Shown here piece by piece: positions 60,471-64,000 of a stretch of DNA of 64,000 nucleotides (position 1 is the first letter of the stretch; each line of letters opens with the position of its first letter). The DNA is from DTU053 sp012520115 (GTDB lineage: Bacteria > Bacillota > Clostridia > Oscillospirales > Acutalibacteraceae). Where the stretch lies: contig JBMNNB010000001.1 in NCBI GenBank assembly GCA_050953725.1, positions 496,001 to 560,000 on the forward strand, given 5' to 3'. Position numbers and translations under genes: made by a program. The notes under the pieces were generated by a model. That model saw only the letters and a list, made by a program, of their open reading frames with translations, was not told where the DNA came from and made no database searches.

Positions 60471-60842
60471 TTACAGAACAAATATGATTATGATTGCGAT
60501 AACAAGTGCGTAGATAATAGCCGTTTCAATAAACAGAAGACCCAGCATCAGGCTGCCTCTGACCATTGAGCCTGCCTCAGGCTGACGGGCAATGCTCTCA
60601 AGTGACTTTTTGATTGCGATAGCCATGGCAATTGCGCCGCCGGTTGCAACAACGCCGACAACTATTGCGGCACTCAGAGCCTTTACGGACAGTAATGATT
60701 CCGATGCAGCTTCTTCTGCAGCGACAACTGCGGCGGTAGCCGCTTCATCTGCGGGAGCGGCAAGTGCCATTACGGAAAATGAAAGCATAACAACAAAAAT
60801 CAGAGCTATGCAGAGAGCAACTCTGCGAATTACCTTATTAAT
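60471..60842 (-). CDS. atpE: ATP synthase F0 subunit c with signal-like N-terminal extension
   Basis: About 123 residues if translation starts at the AUU at 60842, which has a perfect AGGAGG at 7-bp spacing. The only conventional alternative in this frame is a GTG at 60908 inside atpB without a ribosome site. Residues 5-28 are a signal-peptide-like helix, followed by an Ala/Glu linker and the two-helix c hairpin. The loop is ARQPEAG, and the ion-binding carboxylate is Glu106 in LLFIETAIIYALV. The helix-1 glycine pattern is mostly replaced by alanine (AIAMAIAI). The Gln needed for sodium coordination is Met73, so proton coupling is likelier. Confidence 0.88.
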   Translation of the reverse strand: MNKVIRRVALCIALIFVVMLSFSVMALAAPADEAATAAVVAAEEAASESLLSVKALSAAIVVGVVATGGAIAMAIAIKKSLESIARQPEAGSMVRGSLMLGLLFIETAIIYALVIAIIIIFVL

Positions 60843-60864
60843 AACAATTCCTCCTATACAGGCT

Positions 60865-61692
60865 TTAGGCCCGTTTGATTTTTTTATTGGTCGGTTCTGT
60901 AAGCTCACCGTATGTCATAGAGGTAAGAATAATCAGAACATAAGTCTGAACCAGTGCATGGAGAAGAGTGAACAATACTCCGATAAAAACAGGAAGCACA
61001 AAGCTGAGCGCCTTATAGTAGTAAACCAGCTCCGTTACCAGCACGCCGCTGAGCATTGCGCCGAACAGACGGAAGCTCATGGACAAGGGCATTGAGAAGT
61101 CCTTTAAGCCTTTGCCAATACCCTTCAGCCGGCTTTCAACAAAGCCTCCCGAAAGCATTACAAGGTACGACAGGCAACCCATGGCGATGGCTCCGTTTAT
61201 GTCCGAAAGGGGAGCCGGCAGGGCAATGGGACTTCCATGTGTGGTGATGGCCTGAATGCCTAACAGCTCGAACACGGTGCCGCAGAAGATATAGGTGCCG
61301 GCACCAAAGATGTATACGCTTAAAAATCCGTATCTGTGCGGGCTGTTTTCCTTAGCAAAGTCAGTGAAGAACATCACCAGCTTTTCAAGAGCCATCTGAA
61401 ATCTTCCGGGCATTATCTTGAATCTGGGTATGACGAAGATTCGGATAATCGCCGCAAATAGAAGCAGTGAAACGGAAACGACAAGAGCCGAGATGAAGCC
61501 GGGGTTGACCTCCATAATACCGAACAGGCTTATACGGTTCGACTCATGCAAAACAGCGTCCCGCATTACTTCCTTAATCGATTCGTGCTTTAAATCGGGG
61601 GTTTTCGTCAGAAATACTCCCACAAGCAAAGCCAATATAACGCATAACCATATAATTATGACTAATGCCTTTTTGTTTTTTAGTATTTTTAT
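60865..61692 (-). CDS. atpB: ATP synthase F0 subunit a
   Basis: The conserved part runs to the stop at 60865 and includes the essential arginine in MSFRLFGAML and the C-terminal VQTYVLIILTSMTYGEL. The start is uncertain. A TTG at 61635 would cut the first membrane helix in half and lacks a ribosome site. The frame is open upstream and encodes KILKNKKALVIIIWLCVILAL, but contains no ATG, GTG or TTG there. The codon at ideal distance from an AAGGT-type site is AUA at 61692-61690, giving about 275 residues, a normal size. First gene of the operon. Confidence 0.88.
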   Translation of the reverse strand: MKILKNKKALVIIIWLCVILALLVGVFLTKTPDLKHESIKEVMRDAVLHESNRISLFGIMEVNPGFISALVVSVSLLLFAAIIRIFVIPRFKIMPGRFQMALEKLVMFFTDFAKENSPHRYGFLSVYIFGAGTYIFCGTVFELLGIQAITTHGSPIALPAPLSDINGAIAMGCLSYLVMLSGGFVESRLKGIGKGLKDFSMPLSMSFRLFGAMLSGVLVTELVYYYKALSFVLPVFIGVLFTLLHALVQTYVLIILTSMTYGELTEPTNKKIKRA

Positions 61693-61818
61693 GAAAGCTA
61701 CCTTCTTTCACTATAGATTTCAAATCCGTCACTGTGACAGAAATGATTTTGTGGTCTAAATTCCTCCTCAAGCGTAAAAGGTATTTATACGCAAACGCAG
61801 TTAGTTTTTGCCATTACT

Positions 61819-61836
61819 TTGTTGGCGTGCCAACAA
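61819..61836 (-). promoter_or_regulatory. Palindromic operator over the atp transcription start
   Basis: An 18-bp palindrome, TTGTTGGC-GT-GCCAACAA, with perfect 8-bp arms. It begins at the last base of the -10 box and spans the expected start point, which is a classic repressor position. The MarR protein encoded at the end of the operon is the obvious candidate. Confidence 0.65.
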
Positions 61837-61864
61837 TTATAGTCCCGACATGTACTCATGTCAA
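61836..61864 (-). promoter_or_regulatory. Consensus sigma-A promoter of the ATP synthase operon
   Basis: On the minus strand TTGACA (61864-61859), 17 bp, TATAAT (61841-61836): a full consensus match. It lies about 145-200 bp upstream of atpB. Confidence 0.88.
61847..61862 (-). promoter_or_regulatory. Second inverted repeat in the atp promoter
   Basis: GACATG-TACT-CATGTC, perfect 6-bp arms, overlapping the -35 box and the spacer. It differs in sequence from the 18-bp palindrome, so it may bind another protein. Confidence 0.5.
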
Positions 61865-62087
61865 CGGTTTATTTGTAAGAAAATTGCATTTTTTCGGGTT
61901 GCATATTTAGTGAAAAGAGAGCACCATTAATTGGACATCAAGGCGATAATCTTCAGCCTGTCGCAGAAAACCCTCAAAATGCATGATATTCAGCCCTGTA
62001 TGAGCATGAAATATCGGTTTTTCGCTTTTTATTTATAATGCCAAGAATGAACAAGAATATTAAGTGCGACCAAGACGACCGGTGTTA
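61865..62087. other. Gene-free stretch between atp promoter and nadE terminator
   Basis: About 220 bp with no supported gene. It is AT-rich near 61900 and 62030; I see no clear hairpin or second promoter in it. Confidence 0.5.
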
Positions 62088-62133
62088 AAAAGCAGAATTA
62101 CCCCTCAGGTTGTTCAGTCCCGTGGGGTAATTC
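62088..62133 (-). terminator. Terminator after nadE
   Basis: Perfect 10-bp stem GAATTACCCC/GGGGTAATTC with a 20-nt loop, followed on the minus strand by TGCTTTTTAA. Confidence 0.75.
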
Positions 62134-62156
62134 CCGAATATATGAGGCTCAGCCGC

Positions 62157-62888
62157 CTAAAGCCTCCTGTAATTGACTATGCCGCTTCTTTTATGCTCGC
62201 TTGCCTTGTGCATTTTCTCTATAAGCTGCTTTTTGTCATCATCAATTTCCCCGCCGGAAAGATAAATGTCAAGCTCCTTATAGGTGACGCCCATTTCGCC
62301 CTCATCGGTCTGACCCTCAAAAAGAGCCGCCGAAGGAGCTTTCTTAATTACGCAGTCAGGCGCACCTAAATAACGCAGGAAATCGTAGATTTCAGTCACC
62401 GTCAGATCCGCAATCGGGTTAAAGTCGTGAGCGCCGTCGCCCCATTTTGTAAAGTAGCCCACATAGGCCTCGCTCCTGTTGCCCGTGCCTGCAACAAGGC
62501 GGTTCTCCGCAGCCGCAACGGCATAGAGCGTCATCATGCGGATTCTCGGTGCCATGTTTGCCAGCGCCAGAGCATTGAGTGCCGTCACGCCCTCCAGCGC
62601 CTTCAGTTCAGCCTCCTTTACGGGGGTTAAGTCCACGGCACGGGTTTCGATGTTGAACTTTGAGGCAACCTCTTTAGCGTCGGCGATGTCCATATCGTAG
62701 TTACGCTTGGTGGTACAGGGGAGCAGCAGACCCACGGTGTTATCGCAGGCCGCCTTGCAGAGAATACCCACCAAAGCCGAATCCTTGCCGCCGCTGTTGC
62801 CGTAAACAATGCCCTGTGCACCGCTTTCGGCTAAGACAGACTTAATAAACTCGACCCTGTTTTCAAATTCAGCCTTAAAATCAAGCAT
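62157..62888 (-). CDS. nadE: NAD synthetase, ammonia-dependent type
   Basis: A 243-residue N-type ATP pyrophosphatase. The P-loop is GNSGGKDSALVG, followed by LLLPCTTKRNYDMDIADA, NMAPRIRMMTLYAVA, GTGNRSEAYVGYFTKWGDGAHDFNPIADL. It has no glutaminase domain, so it uses ammonia. It completes NAD synthesis from deamido-NAD, the pathway that the PncC at 4466 feeds. It starts 5 bp after the end of dapL and probably shares its transcript. Confidence 0.95.
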   Translation of the reverse strand: MLDFKAEFENRVEFIKSVLAESGAQGIVYGNSGGKDSALVGILCKAACDNTVGLLLPCTTKRNYDMDIADAKEVASKFNIETRAVDLTPVKEAELKALEGVTALNALALANMAPRIRMMTLYAVAAAENRLVAGTGNRSEAYVGYFTKWGDGAHDFNPIADLTVTEIYDFLRYLGAPDCVIKKAPSAALFEGQTDEGEMGVTYKELDIYLSGGEIDDDKKQLIEKMHKASEHKRSGIVNYRRL

Positions 62889-62892
62889 AACA

Positions 62893-64000
62893 TCACTTTC
62901 TTTCTAATAATTCACTGAGTCTGCGGGCTGCCTCCTTCGTGTCCTCGGGGCTGCCGAAGGTGGAGAAGCGGAAATAGCCCTCACCGCAGGCGCCGAAGCC
63001 CTGACCGGGAGTACCCACGACCTGAATTTCGTTAAGAAGGTAATCAAAGAATTCCCAGCTTCCCATACCGTTTGGGCACTGAAGCCAGATGTAAGGCGCA
63101 TTCTTGCCGCCGCAGTACCATATGCCGAGCTTGTCAAGAGCCTCCATAATTACCTTTGCGTTGTTCTTGTAGATATTTATGTTCTCTCTTATCTGCCTTT
63201 GACCCTCAGGTGTAAAGACAGCTGCGCCGCCCTTTTGCAGAATGTATGAAACGCCGTTTGTCTTTGTGGTGCGGTTTCTGACCCACATATCGTTCAGATT
63301 CATTCCGTTACGCTCAAGAGCCTTAGGTATTACGGTATAGCCGAGCCTCGTTCCCGTAAAGCCAGCAGTTTTGGAAAGGGAGCATATCTCAATAGCGCAG
63401 GTCTTTGCGCCCTCAAGCTCAAAAATGCTGTGGGGCAGGCTCTCGTCCTCAATATAGGCCTCATACGCCGCATCAAAGAGTATGACCGAGCCGTTTTTGT
63501 TGGCGAAGTCAACCCACTTCTGAAGCTGACTGCGGCTGAACACCGCACCGGTCGGATTATTCGGTGAGCAGATATAGATAATATCCGCCCTTGTGTTCTC
63601 GTCGGGCACGGGCAAAAAGCCGTTTTCCTTGCCAGAGGCAAGATGTATTATCTCCCTGCCCGCAATAACATTTGCGTCAACATAGGCAGGGTAGGCGGGC
63701 TCAATGACAAGGGCAGAGCAGGAGCGGTCAAACAAATCAAGTATGTCGCCAAGCTCATCGCTTGCACCGCTTGAGACAAAGCACTCGTCAACATCGAGCT
63801 TTATGTCTTTGTCCGCATAGAAATTAGCTATAATCTCACGCAAAAAGGGCGCACCGCATTCGGGCATATAGCCGTGGAAGCGCTCCTTATTGGCCTGGTC
63901 GTCAACAGCCTCATGCAAAGCCTTGATTACCGCATCGCAAAGGGGCAGGGACACATCGCCGATGCCTAAGCGGTAAATATGCTTGCCCGGATTCTTTTCA
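62893..64000 (-). CDS. dapL: LL-diaminopimelate aminotransferase, partial
   Basis: The reading frame crosses the right edge: codons upstream of 63954 read NPGKHIYRLGIGDVSLPL, the usual DapL beginning, so the true start lies outside. Visible motifs are YMPECGAPFLREIIANFY, VSSGASDELGDILDLF, YICSPNNPTGAVF, FDAAYEAYI and the PLP lysine in CSLSKTAGFTGTRLGYTVIP. It makes LL-diaminopimelate from tetrahydrodipicolinate in one step for lysine and peptidoglycan synthesis, using glutamate. Followed by nadE. Confidence 0.93.
   Translation of the reverse strand, partial: EKNPGKHIYRLGIGDVSLPLCDAVIKALHEAVDDQANKERFHGYMPECGAPFLREIIANFYADKDIKLDVDECFVSSGASDELGDILDLFDRSCSALVIEPAYPAYVDANVIAGREIIHLASGKENGFLPVPDENTRADIIYICSPNNPTGAVFSRSQLQKWVDFANKNGSVILFDAAYEAYIEDESLPHSIFELEGAKTCAIEICSLSKTAGFTGTRLGYTVIPKALERNGMNLNDMWVRNRTTKTNGVSYILQKGGAAVFTPEGQRQIRENINIYKNNAKVIMEALDKLGIWYCGGKNAPYIWLQCPNGMGSWEFFDYLLNEIQVVGTPGQGFGACGEGYFRFSTFGSPEDTKEAARRLSELLERK

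Noticed and set aside
61574..61771. Small 65-codon minus-strand frame upstream of atpB as an AtpI-like gene
   Set aside because: It starts on a TTG lying before, not after, the GAGGAGG, lacks membrane helices and overlaps atpB in another frame.
1..64000. CRISPR array, prophage, transposon or tRNA/rRNA gene
   Set aside because: No regularly spaced direct repeats, transposase, integrase, structural phage genes or cloverleaf-like sequence were noticed on either strand; a tRNA scan was not possible.

Overview
The window looks like a chromosomal segment of a spore-forming, probably gut or rumen, member of the Clostridia (Oscillospirales/Ruminococcaceae-like). This is inferred from dockerin modules of the ADARxxLR type, SpoIID, RicT and DarA, DapL (LL-diaminopimelate aminotransferase), a GGGtGRT/NifU-like pair, class B sortases, abundant GTG/TTG starts and strong AGGAGG ribosome binding sites. 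No species-level call is possible from sequence alone. I see no rRNA, tRNA, CRISPR, transposase, integrase or phage gene.

Layout. 0-5 kb: sfsA (cut by the left edge), a membrane-anchored metallophosphatase, a zinc-ribbon membrane protein, a COG2509-type flavoprotein and pncC. 5-9.6 kb: two class B sortases with long acidic cytosolic N-termini, then a membrane-anchored protein that reads as a degenerate full-length CinA. 9.6-13 kb: a frameshifted dockerin-SpoIID protein, galE and a secreted dockerin protein. 13-18.3 kb: rmuC, a GH3 glycosidase and a wrecked PHP-domain gene. 18.4-26.5 kb, minus strand: GGGtGRT plus NifU-like pair, purple-acid-phosphatase-like protein, glyA-mnmE-dCMP deaminase operon, spoIID. 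26.6-34.5 kb: citrate synthase, a polytopic acidic-tail protein, an AEC transporter, then a yaaO-like/darA/holB/ricT cluster and a nitroreductase. 34.9-46.3 kb: dockerin protein with an in-frame TGA, ABC-F ATPase, YbaK deacylase, XRE regulator, eno, and a very large repeat surface protein split by one frameshift. 46.4-51.6 kb: glpK, malic enzyme, serC-serA. 51.7-55.4 kb: a multiply frameshifted gene divergent from an AraC regulator, then a MarR regulator. 55.4-61.9 kb, minus strand: complete F-type ATP synthase operon. 62.1-64 kb: nadE and dapL (cut by the right edge).

Most striking features. (1) The ATP synthase operon has no separate delta gene; instead the alpha subunit carries an N-terminal extension of about 90 residues that resembles the C-terminal half of delta. 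Its first two genes seem to start on near-cognate AUA and AUU codons. Its near-consensus promoter is covered by two palindromes, and a MarR gene follows the operon. (2) pncC, two sortases and a tail-anchored CinA pseudoenzyme form a same-strand cluster. (3) All clear frameshifts and internal stops fall in five accessory or secreted genes, while every housekeeping gene is intact.
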